Shown here: positions 12,308 through 20,959 of the stretch, one piece after another
Layout: the number at the start of each line of letters is the position of its first letter
Position numbering within the stretch: the first letter of the stretch is position 1
DNA from: Holophagaceae bacterium
GTDB lineage: Bacteria > Acidobacteriota > Holophagae > Holophagales > Holophagaceae
Direction of reading: 5' to 3'
DNA: 43,505 nt
NCBI GenBank assembly: GCA_017859955.1
Contig: JAFNAB010000007.1
Coordinates: forward strand, 1 to 43,505
The notes under the pieces: generated by a model
Told to the model about the DNA's origin: nothing
Databases searched by the model: none
Seen by the model: the letters and a program-made list of their open reading frames with translations, nothing else
Position numbers and translations under genes: made by a program

Positions 12308-13453
12308 ATGACTGACGACACACGCCCCATCGTCCTCGTGGTGGATGACACCCCCGACAACCTCAAGGTCATGAGCGCCCTCCTAAAAGACCTCTACCGG
12401 GTCAAGATCGCCAACGGAGGGGAAAAGGCCCTGGCCATAACCGGGTCCGACACCCCGCCGGACCTGATCCTGCTGGACATCATGATGCCGGAGATGGACG
12501 GTTACGAGGTCTGCAAACGCTTGAAGGCCGACCGCAAGACCAGGGACATCCCCATCATCTTCCTCACCGCGATGACGGCGACGGAGGACGAGGAGAAGGG
12601 CCTGAGGCTCGGTGCGGAGGACTACATCACCAAGCCCATCAGCCCGCCGGTGGTCCTGGCTCGGGTGGAGACCCATCTCAAACTCAAGGCCAGCGCCGAT
12701 TTCCTACGCAGCAAGGCCGATTTCCTGGAGGCTGAGGTGAACCGCCGGACCCGGGAGGTGGTGGCCATCCAGGATGTAACCATCCTCTCCATGGCTTCCC
12801 TGGCAGAGACCAGGGACTCCGACACGGGCAATCACATCCGCCGCACTCAGCGCTATGTGATGGTGCTGGCCAAGCAGCTGATGGACCACCCCCGCTTCTC
12901 CGCCTATCTGGACGAGGCTCGGATCAACCTGCTCTACAAGTCGGCGCCACTACACGACATCGGCAAGGTGGGAATCCCAGACCGGATCCTGCTGAAGCCC
13001 GCCCGGTTCGAGCCCCACGAGTTCGAGATCATGAAGCGCCACACGATTCTGGGACGCGACGCCATCGAGCACGCGGAGCAGTCCCTGGGCATGCCGGTGG
13101 AGTTCCTGGCCCTGGCCAAGGAGATCGCCATCTCCCATCACGAAAAGTGGGACGGGACGGGCTACCCCGAGGGACTGAGCGGCGACGACATCCCGATTCC
13201 GGCCCGGCTCATGGCCGTGGCCGACGTCTACGACGCCCTTATCAGCCGGCGGATCTACAAGGAGGGAATGCCCCACGCCAAGGCCTACCAGATCATCGTG
13301 GAGGGCGCGGGGACCCACTTCGATCCCGATGTGGCCGAGGCGTTCACGAACCTCGCCGACGAGTTCCAGGCCATCGCCCAGAAGTTCTCGGACAAGGACG
13401 CGGACATGGACAGGAAGAAGACCTACTTCACCGAGGCCATCGGACACCAATGA
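12308..13453 (+). CDS. Response regulator with HD-GYP c-di-GMP phosphodiesterase domain
   Basis: A 381-aa protein with a receiver (residues 1-125; DD pair, LLDIMMPEMDG, ITKPIS) and an HD-GYP domain (~150-345). The HD motif is LHDIGKVGIPD, the second histidine pair is SHHEKWDGTGYP, and [10 protein letters not shown] follows; these are the metal-binding and GYP signatures of enzymes that hydrolyse cyclic di-GMP to pGpG/GMP. AGGAGG at 12294-12299 supports the ATG. It is the natural output of the sensory cassette, coupling phosphorylation to c-di-GMP turnover and thus motility or biofilm behaviour (inference). A broken second copy of the same gene type follows at once. Confidence 0.93.
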   Translation: MTDDTRPIVLVVDDTPDNLKVMSALLKDLYRVKIANGGEKALAITGSDTPPDLILLDIMMPEMDGYEVCKRLKADRKTRDIPIIFLTAMTATEDEEKGLRLGAEDYITKPISPPVVLARVETHLKLKASADFLRSKADFLEAEVNRRTREVVAIQDVTILSMASLAETRDSDTGNHIRRTQRYVMVLAKQLMDHPRFSAYLDEARINLLYKSAPLHDIGKVGIPDRILLKPARFEPHEFEIMKRHTILGRDAIEHAEQSLGMPVEFLALAKEIAISHHEKWDGTGYPEGLSGDDIPIPARLMAVADVYDALISRRIYKEGMPHAKAYQIIVEGAGTHFDPDVAEAFTNLADEFQAIAQKFSDKDADMDRKKTYFTEAIGHQ

Positions 13454-13537
13454 AGCCGGCGGGTCCAGGCCACTTAGCGCGGGTTGGGCCCGATGGCTGG
13501 CAGGCAATCCGACCTAACGTTATTGGCCCCCATGAGG

Positions 13538-13945
13538 CCACCCATCCTCCTATCCCGTATCCGGACCCATCTCCAGCTCAAGGAAGTCCGCGACTTCCTG
13601 AAGGAGAAGGCGATCTTTCTCCAGATGGAGGTGAACCGCCGCAACCATGAGCTGGCAACCATCCAGGAAGTCACCATCCAGTCCTTGGGCTCCCTGGCGG
13701 AAACCGGGGATACCAGAGCGGCAACCATATTTGCCGCGTCCAGCACTATGCGAAGTGCTCGCGGGGAAGCTCAAAAAAACCGTCCTTTCCCTCTCCCTCG
13801 CCAAGCAGATTGCCTACAGCCATCACGAAAGATGGGACGGCTCAGGGTATCCCCTTGCCCTAGGAGGCACGGGCATTTCGATCTCCGCGCGCCTGATGGC
13901 CGTGGCGGATGTCTACGACGCAATCATCAAGGAAGGCGCCTCAAC
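13538..13945 (+). pseudogene. Degraded REC-HD-GYP gene remnant
   Basis: Homologous to the intact gene just upstream but broken several times. The first frame carries PPILLSRIRTHLQLK...[15 protein letters not shown]...SLAETGDT, matching the linker of the neighbour. A second frame reads [12 protein letters not shown], and a third reads VLAGKLKK, continuing to [19 protein letters not shown] and [14 protein letters not shown]. The receiver domain is missing and the segment with the HD motif (LHDIGK) has been deleted, joining GKLKK directly to the LAKQ region. With at least two frame changes and an internal deletion it cannot encode an active enzyme. It probably derives from tandem duplication followed by decay; a repeat copy sits 50 bases downstream. 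Confidence 0.88.
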
Positions 13946-13996
13946 AGCTACAGTCATTAATAAATTAATAATAAAATCAACCAATTAGAGCCAGCT

Positions 13997-14108
13997 TATG
14001 CTTCCCGCCCCACGCCAATGGCAGCCAAAAGTGGCCGGCTCAGGGCTCTTGTCGGACAGGTCATGGTTTCTAATGGGTGACATTTTTTCCTTCACCCCAC
14101 AGCCATTT
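13997..14108 (+). repeat. Dispersed repeat, copy B
   Basis: Second copy of the ~115-base repeat at 2585-2699, same orientation, one indel and about 15 substitutions by eye. It lies between the HD-GYP remnant and the terminator of the minus-strand gene at 14217. The A/T-rich lead-in (13950-13990, AATTAATAATAAAATC) resembles the tract before copy A. No transposase fragment is visible beside this copy. Confidence 0.75.
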
Positions 14109-14152
14109 TCTTATCTGATCTGCCAACCCTGGGTTCATTCCACCCAACAGAG

Positions 14153-14188
14153 GCTCGCCCCGGATCCCACAGGGCATCCGGGGCGAGC
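14153..14188 (-). terminator. Strong hairpin downstream of the exported repeat protein
   Basis: GCTCGCCCCGGAT and ATCCGGGGCGAGC form a perfect 13-bp stem around a 10-base loop, about 30 bases after the stop of the minus-strand gene. In that direction it is followed only by CTCTGTTGG, so the T tract is poor. It may act as a terminator or a 3' stabiliser. Confidence 0.65.
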
Positions 14189-14216
14189 GGTCAGACAGTG
14201 TGCAATCCGGTGCAGG

Positions 14217-14891
14217 CTATTCGAAGATCCGGAATTCCGACTGGTTGTTGATCTTCCCAATCACCCTTCCGTGCCGGTAGACCCCAACCCAGGTTTCATG
14301 CCATTTCCGGTTGTAGATGAAGATTTGACCGTCCTTCACCTCGCCTTCCAGCCTGACGATCCCGGCAGCCGTATTCCTGTCGTTTTTCTGCTCCAGGAAG
14401 AAGGAGGCACCCCTGGTATGGGTCACGTAAAGGGTGCCGTTCTGGCCTCCCGCAGCGCCCGTTTCCCATCGCAGGGTCCTGCCCGTGAGGAAGGGGGCCG
14501 TGTCTGCCTCCCGGGGGCGCTCCCTGCCCGCAGGAGCCATCCGGAAGGTGAGGTTTGCGGAACCGGTTCGGAGATCCCCCGCAATCTCGTCATCCAGGAG
14601 ATTGCCCTCCCAGACCTCCTTCCACTGGCCCACGTTCAGCAACACGACTTTCCGTCCGTTGTTGACCACCGCTCCGTACAGACGAACGACCCCGGCGGCG
14701 CGGTTCATCTCATTGGTCTGTTCTACCTCAAAGAGCGGTCCATCCACGGAAACGATTTTCATCATGCCGCTCTGGCCACCCTTGACGGACCAGCGGAAGA
14801 CCTCCCCTCTCTTGATCAGGTGGGCCCCTTGGGCGGCGAGGGGGGCTGCAAGGCCAACCACCAAGCCGAGGGAAAGAAGGGATTGTTTCAT
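14217..14891 (-). CDS. Exported protein with a tandemly duplicated domain, unknown function
   Basis: A 224-aa protein with a clear signal peptide (MKQSLLSLGLVVGLAAPLAA, cleaved near AQG). The mature part consists of two similar ~80-residue units. Unit 1 has RWSVKGGQSG, FEVEQTNEMNRAAGVVRLYG and WKEVWEG; unit 2 has RWETGAAGGQNG, FFLEQKNDRNTAAGIVRLEG and WHETWVG. The shared pattern is G-R-RW-x(5-6)-GGQ-x-G, E-Q-x-N-x(3)-AAG-VVRL and W-x-E-x-W, suggesting a small beta-rich fold. I do not recognise the family. Start ATG 14891 has GAGGAG just upstream; a longer in-frame extension lacks both signal peptide and ribosome-binding site. It is divergent from the hybrid kinase at 15211 and stands alone with its own 3' hairpin. 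Confidence 0.8.
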   Translation of the reverse strand: MKQSLLSLGLVVGLAAPLAAQGAHLIKRGEVFRWSVKGGQSGMMKIVSVDGPLFEVEQTNEMNRAAGVVRLYGAVVNNGRKVVLLNVGQWKEVWEGNLLDDEIAGDLRTGSANLTFRMAPAGRERPREADTAPFLTGRTLRWETGAAGGQNGTLYVTHTRGASFFLEQKNDRNTAAGIVRLEGEVKDGQIFIYNRKWHETWVGVYRHGRVIGKINNQSEFRIFE

Positions 14892-15210
14892 GGGGATACT
14901 CCTCGAAAGGGGGCACAGGCGACAGGTAATTCCTCGACCCCGAAGACACCTCAGGCCTGTGGATAAAGTGGGTGATTGGGTAAGGATCCCACACTTCCCC
15001 GGGGCCGGGACTATCCCCGGTATCATCTACCCCCTGCCAAAACACCTGTCGGCCCCGTTCTGAGCCTTTTCAGCATTGAACGATCAAGGCAAGGAAGTGT
15101 TGTAACCTATTAGGAAAGTTCAAGCAAAGGGCCATCCACAAGTTCCGCCCCCGGCGGCGACCTCCCGGATAGTCCCCCACTTGATCAAGCTGCCCTCTGC
15201 AAAGGCCCCC
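14892..15210. other. Divergent intergenic region
   Basis: About 320 bases between a minus-strand exported protein and a plus-strand kinase, so both promoters should lie here. The imperfect palindrome CCGGGGCCGGGACTATCCCCGG around 14999-15020 is the main visible structure. A TTGGCA-like -35 on the minus strand (15035-15040) has only a poor -10. No small gene or riboswitch motif was recognised. Confidence 0.5.
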
Positions 15211-17445
15211 ATGAAGCTTGATGTCCCAACCCTTGTATTCATCCTGGGCCTGATTTTCATGACCTTGCTGGTACCACTTTCGGTCCAGTTCAGGGTAAAC
15301 CGGGCCTATCGTGGCATTGGTTACTGGCTGCTGGGCTCTGTGCTGACAGCCTGTGGCTTCGTCTTCCTCGCAGGGACAGGATCCGAAGCCTTCGGGTTCC
15401 TGGGCCTGCTGGGAAACCCCCTCCTGATGGGGGGACGCATGTGCATTCTGGTGGGTGTTTCGCTCTTCCTGGAAAGGAGGATCTCCCCCCTGCGACTGGC
15501 GTCCAGCCTGACCGCTTTCGTGGTTCTGTACTACGTCTACCTGTTCGCTGTTCCCAATGTTTCAGCCCGAACCGTTGTGGTATCGACAGCCATCGCTCTG
15601 TATTCCTTCATGGCAGCATACCTGTTGCTGGTCCACCGCCCCCCGGAGTTCAAAGCCTCTGCCCGGTTCACGGCCTGCGTGTTTCTGGCCCATGGCTGTT
15701 TCCTGCTTCTCAACATTTACGACACCCTCCAGGCAACTCCTATCGACTCGTACCTGGATTTCTCGACCATCCAGAAAGCAGCCTTTGTGGTTCCTATCGT
15801 GACCAGTCCCCTATGGACTTTCGGACTGATCCTCATGGTCAACCAACGCCTCAATGCAGAGAACATCGCAGAGAAACAGAAACTCCAGAATGCCCTCGGG
15901 GCCCTCAAAGACAGCGAGGAGACCTACCGTTCCATTCTCAACGCCTCCCCGGATGACATCACGATCACCGACAGGGAGGGCAAGGTTTTGATCATGTCCC
16001 CGGCGGCCTGGACGATGTTCGGCTACGAACCACAGGAAGGGGCCGATCTGGAGGTGCTGAACTTCCTGGCACCGGAAGATCGCGAGCGCGGAAGATCCAA
16101 CCTAAGTCTCATGCTCCAGGGAAGCCTGAAAGGGCCCAACGAATACAAGGGAATGCGACTGGATGGATCCACCTTCGACATTGAGGTCAACAGTGGCTTC
16201 ATCCGCGGCCCCCATGGCCAGCCGGCGAAGCTGGTGTTCGTTATCCGCGACATCAGTGCACGGAAGAAGGCTGAATTCGAAAAAGCCGAGCTGGAGACCA
16301 AGAACCGCCAGCTCCAGAAGGCCGAGAGCCTCGGCCGCATGGCAGGTGCCATCTCCCACCACTTCAACAACAAGCTCCAATCCGTCATCAGCAACCTGGA
16401 ACTCCTGGAGCACCGACCCAGAAGTGCTGATCCAGGAATTCTGCTGGGAAGGGCAAGACAGGCGGCCGAAGGGGCGACAGAGGTGAGCCGACTCATGCTG
16501 GCCTACCTGGGACAGACATCCTATGAGCAGGCCCCCCTCAATCTCACAGACTTCTACCAAGGTGCCCTGCCCCTTCTCCAAGGGATCCTCCCTCCACAGG
16601 TATCCCTCGAGACCGAGTTCCGATCCGCGGTTCCCGCCATCATGGGCAATGGAGATCAGCTGCAGCAGGTCATGATCAACCTCGTGACCAATGCCTGGGA
16701 AGCCATGGGGGGGGAGGGAGGCGCCGTCCACCTCGCCCTCCGGACCTGCATGGTGTCGGAGATCCCCACCGTCAACCGGTTCCCCGTGAGTTGGCAGCCC
16801 CAGGCAGTCCCCCATGTGTGCCTGGAGGTCTCGGACTCTGGACCGGGAATCCCCGAGGGTCACCTGGAAAAACTGTTTGATCCATTCTTCTCCACCCGTC
16901 ACGCAGGCCGGGGCATGGGTCTTCCGGTGGTCCTTGGCCTCGTGCAGGCCCATGGCGGAGGGCTTTCGGTGCAAAGTCGACCAGGCGAGGGGAGCGTATT
17001 CCGAGCCTACTTCCCTGCCTGCAAGCAGGCCCTGCTCCCCACCAGCGAGACCGCAGCGCCGGGGGTGGACTTCAAGGGCACCCTGCTCCTGGTGGATGAC
17101 GACGCCCCGCTGCTGGAGGCAACCGGTGATCTACTGGAGGCCATGGGCTTCACCCCTTTGACGGCCAGGGATGGCCTTGAAGCCCTTGAACGGTTCCAGG
17201 CCCATCGCGCGGAAATCCGCTGCGTGATCACGGACCTGACCATGCCCCGCCTGGATGGGTGGGGTACCCTCTCCGCGCTGCGCCAGATCGACCCATCCCT
17301 GCCGGTGATCCTGGCCAGTGGTTACGACCAGGGGCATGTGCTCGCAGGACATCAGACGGATCGCCCTAACGCCTTCCTTGGCAAACCGTTCAGCATGAGC
17401 CAACTCAAAGAGGCCCTCACCACCGCCCTGGCCGGTCCTGACTGA
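15211..17445 (+). CDS. Membrane hybrid histidine kinase (multi-TM-PAS-HisKA-HATPase-REC)
   Basis: A 744-aa sensor kinase. Six or seven hydrophobic helices occupy residues ~5-215 without a large periplasmic domain, so it probably senses something within or across the membrane. A PAS domain (~235-360, ending VIRDISARKK) is followed by a HisKA with H383 in AISHHFNNKLQ, a HATPase (NLVTNAWEAMG, DSGPGIP, GMGLPVVLG) and a C-terminal receiver with D675 (ITDLTMPRLDG). The SHHFNN box is of the subtype with a second histidine and NN. ATG 15211 is preferred over TTG 15181 because AAAGG lies six bases before it. No response regulator gene is adjacent, so it probably acts on a distant partner. Confidence 0.9.
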   Translation: MKLDVPTLVFILGLIFMTLLVPLSVQFRVNRAYRGIGYWLLGSVLTACGFVFLAGTGSEAFGFLGLLGNPLLMGGRMCILVGVSLFLERRISPLRLASSLTAFVVLYYVYLFAVPNVSARTVVVSTAIALYSFMAAYLLLVHRPPEFKASARFTACVFLAHGCFLLLNIYDTLQATPIDSYLDFSTIQKAAFVVPIVTSPLWTFGLILMVNQRLNAENIAEKQKLQNALGALKDSEETYRSILNASPDDITITDREGKVLIMSPAAWTMFGYEPQEGADLEVLNFLAPEDRERGRSNLSLMLQGSLKGPNEYKGMRLDGSTFDIEVNSGFIRGPHGQPAKLVFVIRDISARKKAEFEKAELETKNRQLQKAESLGRMAGAISHHFNNKLQSVISNLELLEHRPRSADPGILLGRARQAAEGATEVSRLMLAYLGQTSYEQAPLNLTDFYQGALPLLQGILPPQVSLETEFRSAVPAIMGNGDQLQQVMINLVTNAWEAMGGEGGAVHLALRTCMVSEIPTVNRFPVSWQPQAVPHVCLEVSDSGPGIPEGHLEKLFDPFFSTRHAGRGMGLPVVLGLVQAHGGGLSVQSRPGEGSVFRAYFPACKQALLPTSETAAPGVDFKGTLLLVDDDAPLLEATGDLLEAMGFTPLTARDGLEALERFQAHRAEIRCVITDLTMPRLDGWGTLSALRQIDPSLPVILASGYDQGHVLAGHQTDRPNAFLGKPFSMSQLKEALTTALAGPD

Positions 17446-17551
17446 ACCCTGCGGGTAAAGATTTCCAATGGGACCTGGCGGTTCATGCTCTGGAAGCACT
17501 ATCTTTGGTACTCGGCAATCCGAAACCGATAGAATCCAGAGAGGAGGCCCC

Positions 17552-18094
17552 ATGCGCTTGGCGATACCCCTCTCCGCTCTGCTCCTCGGAACCCTGCTGG
17601 CCTGTTCACCCCTCAAGGTGAACTACGACTACGACGCGCACGCCGATTACACTCGCTACCATTCTTACGACTGGGCAACCGCCGGGGGCGACAATTTCAC
17701 TGAACGGCGGATCCGGGCCGCAGTGGAAAAGGAACTGGCCACCAAAGGAATCCAGCCCGCTGGAAGCAATCCCCCTGACCTCCTGGTCAGCGCCTTCCCC
17801 GTATACCGCGACGAGAAGGTCCGCGGCGTTGGGGTGGGCCTTGGCATCGGCCTTCGCATCCTGCCGGGGGTCAGCGTCGGTGTGGGTACAGGCACGGGCA
17901 GGACCAAGACCCAGGCCATTGGACGCATCCTCCTGGAATTCAGGGACACCCGGAGCAGCCAGGTGATCTGGAAGGCCGAAGCCGAAGATGCCTTTGAAGG
18001 CGGCAGCACCCCGGAGGAATCCGAAGAGGCCATCCAGGCCGCCGTGGCCCAGATGCTGACTCGCTTCCCCCCCAAGGCCCAGCCCGCGAAATAG
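17552..18094 (+). CDS. DUF4136-type lipoprotein
   Basis: A 180-aa lipoprotein with lipobox LLAC (C18). The mature N-terminus VNYDYDAHADYTRYHSYDW matches the DUF4136 pattern, in which a strand is followed by an aromatic-rich turn. Next come a helix (RRIRAAVEKELATKGIQ), a Gly/Val-rich hairpin (GVGVGLGIGLRILPGVSVGVGTG), and a last strand-helix with LEFRDTRSSQVIWKAEAEDAF. Family members are outer-membrane-anchored proteins of unknown function. GAGGAGG at 17541-17547 fixes the start. The gene converges with fliN, with only 23 bases between the stop codons and no obvious terminator. Confidence 0.85.
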   Translation: MRLAIPLSALLLGTLLACSPLKVNYDYDAHADYTRYHSYDWATAGGDNFTERRIRAAVEKELATKGIQPAGSNPPDLLVSAFPVYRDEKVRGVGVGLGIGLRILPGVSVGVGTGTGRTKTQAIGRILLEFRDTRSSQVIWKAEAEDAFEGGSTPEESEEAIQAAVAQMLTRFPPKAQPAK

Positions 18095-18117
18095 ACCTTT
18101 CCCGGCGTAATCTCCGG

Positions 18118-19083
18118 CTAGGCCAGGCTCTTCAGACGGGCGGCGGCGCTTTCGATTTCCGTGATCCGGAAAGCGAAGTTGCCGTCCACCACCACCACCT
18201 CACCCTTGGCGATCTGCTTGCCGTTGACCAGCAGCTCCACAGGAGCGTCAGCGGCCCGGTTGAGCTCCAGGATGGAACCCGGAGTCAGCTTGAGAAGATC
18301 CCCCAGAGGCATCTCGGTCTGGCCCATCCGCACCATAAGGGGCAGTTCGATGTCGAGCAGAAGATCCAGATTACCCGTGTCCACCGGTGCCGAGGGGGCC
18401 GCCACGGGGCCCGAAGCTGCACGGGAGGCAGTCGGCGCAGGAGCGGAAACGGGGGCAGCTTCGGGGGTCCGCACGGGTTCGGGTTCGGGTTCGGGGGCCG
18501 GGGCGGCAGCCTCTCCAAGGCCAAGCTTACGCTTCATCTGCTCCGCGAGCAGATCCGGGATCAGGACATGGATCACGGCCTGGAGCGATTCCTGGGCCGT
18601 ATCCAGGGGCAGATCGAAGAAGGGGCCGGGCCCGAGGAGCTCCTCCAGCTTGGCCGGGTCGGTTTCCGTCGAAGCGTGGATCTCCACATTGGAGATGGAA
18701 AGGGTTTCCCCCGCCATGTCAGACAAAGCCTGGTTGGCACTGCCCATGCTCTGGTTGATGGTTTCCGCAAGGGCGTCCTTGGAGTCCCCCGCAAGTTCTT
18801 CGGAGGCTGCGCCATCCCCTCCCAACATGAGGTCCACCAGCATGGTGCCCTCTTTGAGAGGCATGGCGAAGAGCATGGGACCGGTCATCCCCTTGGTGTA
18901 CTGAACCTTGGCATAGACGGCGGGCCCATCGTAGAGGGCGGTGATCCCTGCGTGGTCCACCAGGGCGCCATCCTTGGGCGTGATGGCGAAGTCCCGGCCC
19001 GTGAGCATGGAAAACACCGACCCCATGCTCTCCGCGAAGCATCCCCCAACCTTTTTTCCGAGTTCCTCCAACGCGGGATCCAT
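18118..19083 (-). CDS. fliN: Flagellar motor switch protein FliN, long FliY-like form
   Basis: A 321-aa protein, far longer than the ~110-140 aa of typical FliN. The N-terminal ~190 residues (MDPALEELGKKVGG..., with paired MLGGDG and helix LAETINQSMGSANQALSDM) resemble a CheC/FliM-like middle domain as in FliY. A Pro/Ala/Glu linker follows, encoded partly by a GGTTCG-repeat tract near 18476-18500. The last ~80 residues are the SpoA domain of FliN (LDLLLDIELPLMVRMGQTEMPLGDLLKLTPGSILEL). It forms the lower C-ring that sets rotation direction and aids export. It lies one base after fliM as the last gene of the operon. Whether the N-domain has CheY-P phosphatase activity, as in Bacillus FliY, cannot be told here. 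Confidence 0.93.
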   Translation of the reverse strand: MDPALEELGKKVGGCFAESMGSVFSMLTGRDFAITPKDGALVDHAGITALYDGPAVYAKVQYTKGMTGPMLFAMPLKEGTMLVDLMLGGDGAASEELAGDSKDALAETINQSMGSANQALSDMAGETLSISNVEIHASTETDPAKLEELLGPGPFFDLPLDTAQESLQAVIHVLIPDLLAEQMKRKLGLGEAAAPAPEPEPEPVRTPEAAPVSAPAPTASRAASGPVAAPSAPVDTGNLDLLLDIELPLMVRMGQTEMPLGDLLKLTPGSILELNRAADAPVELLVNGKQIAKGEVVVVDGNFAFRITEIESAAARLKSLA

Positions 19084-19084
19084 C

Positions 19085-20110
19085 TCAAGCCTCCTGTTTC
19101 ATGCTGGATATCTGGAAGATCCGCTTCTGGTTGGCGTTCAGCGCCACGTAGCCATGGAATCGGGGAATGCCGTCCAAGGTCAGATCCAAGGGGGCATCGA
19201 ATCGCTGGGTCAGGGGGATGAGGTCCCCCACCTGCAGGGCGAGGATATCGGACAAGCGCAGGTTGGTGCCCCGGATCTCGGCACAGACACGCATATCGCA
19301 GCGCTTGATGCTTTCCATCAGGAGGCGGGCCTCCTCGTAATTGGAGGACTTCTTGTAGCCCGTGTACATCTCCTGATCGAACTTGTTGGCCACGGGCTCC
19401 AGGATGATGGAGGGGATGGCCAAGTTCACCATGCCCACCACCGAGCCCATTTTCACTTCGAAAACCACCAGGAGCACCACTTCGTTGGGGGCCACGATCT
19501 GGATCAGCTGGGGACTGGTCTCCCGGGCCTGGATTTTGAACTCCAGGTCGATAATGCCCCGCCAGGCTTCCCGGAGATCATCCAGGAGCAGCTTGAGCAC
19601 CCCATCGAAGATGCTCTGTTCGATGTCGGTCATGGTACGGATCTGCTTCAGGGGCTCCCCGGGACCTCCCAGCATCTTGTCGATGATGGGGAAGACCAGC
19701 TGGGGGTTCACCTCCAGGGCAAAGGCACCCTCCAGGGGTCGGATCGAGATGGCATTGAAACAGGTGGGATCCGGCACCGAAAGCAGGAACTCCTGGTAGG
19801 AGAGCTGTTCCACCGACACCAGGTTCACTTCCGTGATGGTCCGCAGATAGGCCGAAAGGGAGCTGGAAAAGTTCCGGGCGAAGCGGTCGTGCATAAAATG
19901 CAGGGTCCGCATCTGTTCCCGGCTCACCCGATCGGGGCGGCGGAAGTTGTAGAGGCTGACCTTCTTCTGGACCTGGGCTTTTTTTGCCTTCTGGGCACCC
20001 ATCGCAGAAGCCCGCTCGGGAGCAGGGGCGGCAGCAGGCCCCGCCTTGGCCCCCTTTGCATGGGACCTCAGTAGGGCATCCACCTCTTCCTGGCTAAGGA
20101 TTTTCGCCAT
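19085..20110 (-). CDS. fliM: Flagellar motor switch protein FliM
   Basis: A 341-aa C-ring protein that binds phosphorylated CheY and transmits it to FliG. The N-terminal CheY-P-binding segment ILSQEEVDALL is intact, followed by an Ala/Lys-rich spacer, the middle domain (YNFRRPDRVSREQMRTLHFMHDRFAR; MLGGPGEPL) and a C-terminal SpoA domain (LRLSDILALQVGDLIPL). The gene begins three bases after fliA ends, and fliN follows after one base, so C-ring subunits are made from one message. Length and motifs are standard. Confidence 0.97.
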   Translation of the reverse strand: MAKILSQEEVDALLRSHAKGAKAGPAAAPAPERASAMGAQKAKKAQVQKKVSLYNFRRPDRVSREQMRTLHFMHDRFARNFSSSLSAYLRTITEVNLVSVEQLSYQEFLLSVPDPTCFNAISIRPLEGAFALEVNPQLVFPIIDKMLGGPGEPLKQIRTMTDIEQSIFDGVLKLLLDDLREAWRGIIDLEFKIQARETSPQLIQIVAPNEVVLLVVFEVKMGSVVGMVNLAIPSIILEPVANKFDQEMYTGYKKSSNYEEARLLMESIKRCDMRVCAEIRGTNLRLSDILALQVGDLIPLTQRFDAPLDLTLDGIPRFHGYVALNANQKRIFQISSMKQEA

Positions 20111-20113
20111 GCG

Positions 20114-20959
20114 TCAACCTTCGATCCGGTGTTCCTTGAGTCGGCCCCGCAGTCGGAGCATGGACTTGGTATGCAATTGCGATACCCGACTCTCTGTAAT
20201 ATTCAAAAGGGTGCCGATTTCCTTCATGGTCAGCTCGTCGAAGTAGTAAAGCTGCACCACGAATCGCTCCTTGGTGGGCAGACGGTCGATGCTCTCCTTG
20301 AGCAGGGCCTTGAGTTCCCTGGCGTGGAGGGTCACCTGGGGATCCTCCGCGTCGGGGTCCGGGACGAAGCTGATCAGGTTCTCGCCTTCGCCGTCATCGC
20401 CCGCATCCATGAAGGTGCCGAGGGTCACGCCCTTGAGCTCGTCCAGGGAGTGATGGAGGTCCTCCAGTCCCATTCCCAGGTGCTGGGCCACCTCCTCATC
20501 GGTGGCAGCCCGTCCCAGCTGCTGCTCCAGGAGGTGGTAGGCGTTCTCGATATCCTTCTTTTTCCGCCGCAGGCTTCGGGGCACCCAATCCAGGTCCCGC
20601 AGGCCGTCCAGAATGGCACCCCGGATCCGCTGCTCGGCGTAGGTCTTGAACTTGACGTTGCGTCCCGGCTCGAATTTCTTCACGGCATCCATGAGCCCCA
20701 GGATGCCGGAGTGGATCAGGTCCTCCACCTCCACATGGGAAGGCAGGCGACTGGAGATGCGATGGGCCACAAACTTCACCAGGGGCAGGCAGTCCGTGAT
20801 CAGGGCATCCCGATCGATGGCCTCAATGCTCTCCGGCAGTTCCTCCATGCCCGGTCCTTCCGGCTCAGAGACAGGTGGGGGCGCCTGGGCATAGGCGGCC
20901 AGAGCGGCTTTGGCCACAGGCGAAGGGGAGACCCCACCTTTTTTCACAACCGGATTCAT
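20114..20959 (-). CDS. fliA: Flagellar sigma factor FliA (sigma-28)
   Basis: A 281-aa sigma-70-family factor that directs late flagellar and chemotaxis genes. Region 2 (LVKFVAHRISSRLPSHVEVEDLIHSGILGLMDAVKKF...FKTYAEQRIRGAILDGLRDLDWVPRS) is the FliA/WhiG type, region 3 is present, and region 4 carries the helix-turn-helix LTMKEIGTLLNITESRVSQLHTK. About 45 extra N-terminal Pro/Ala/Glu-rich residues precede region 2. The start overlaps flhG by four bases (ATGA), so translation is coupled. A candidate target promoter with GCCGATAC lies at 27256-27283. No flgM anti-sigma gene is visible in the window. Confidence 0.95.
   Translation of the reverse strand: MNPVVKKGGVSPSPVAKAALAAYAQAPPPVSEPEGPGMEELPESIEAIDRDALITDCLPLVKFVAHRISSRLPSHVEVEDLIHSGILGLMDAVKKFEPGRNVKFKTYAEQRIRGAILDGLRDLDWVPRSLRRKKKDIENAYHLLEQQLGRAATDEEVAQHLGMGLEDLHHSLDELKGVTLGTFMDAGDDGEGENLISFVPDPDAEDPQVTLHARELKALLKESIDRLPTKERFVVQLYYFDELTMKEIGTLLNITESRVSQLHTKSMLRLRGRLKEHRIEG

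Noticed and set aside
13484-13960. 158-codon frame after the HD-GYP gene taken as an intact gene
   Set aside because: Homology to the neighbour moves through three frames with a deletion, so it is a pseudogene.
18476-18500. Short GGTTCG tandem repeat as a CRISPR or regulatory repeat
   Set aside because: It encodes the Glu-Pro linker of FliN in frame and has no spacers.
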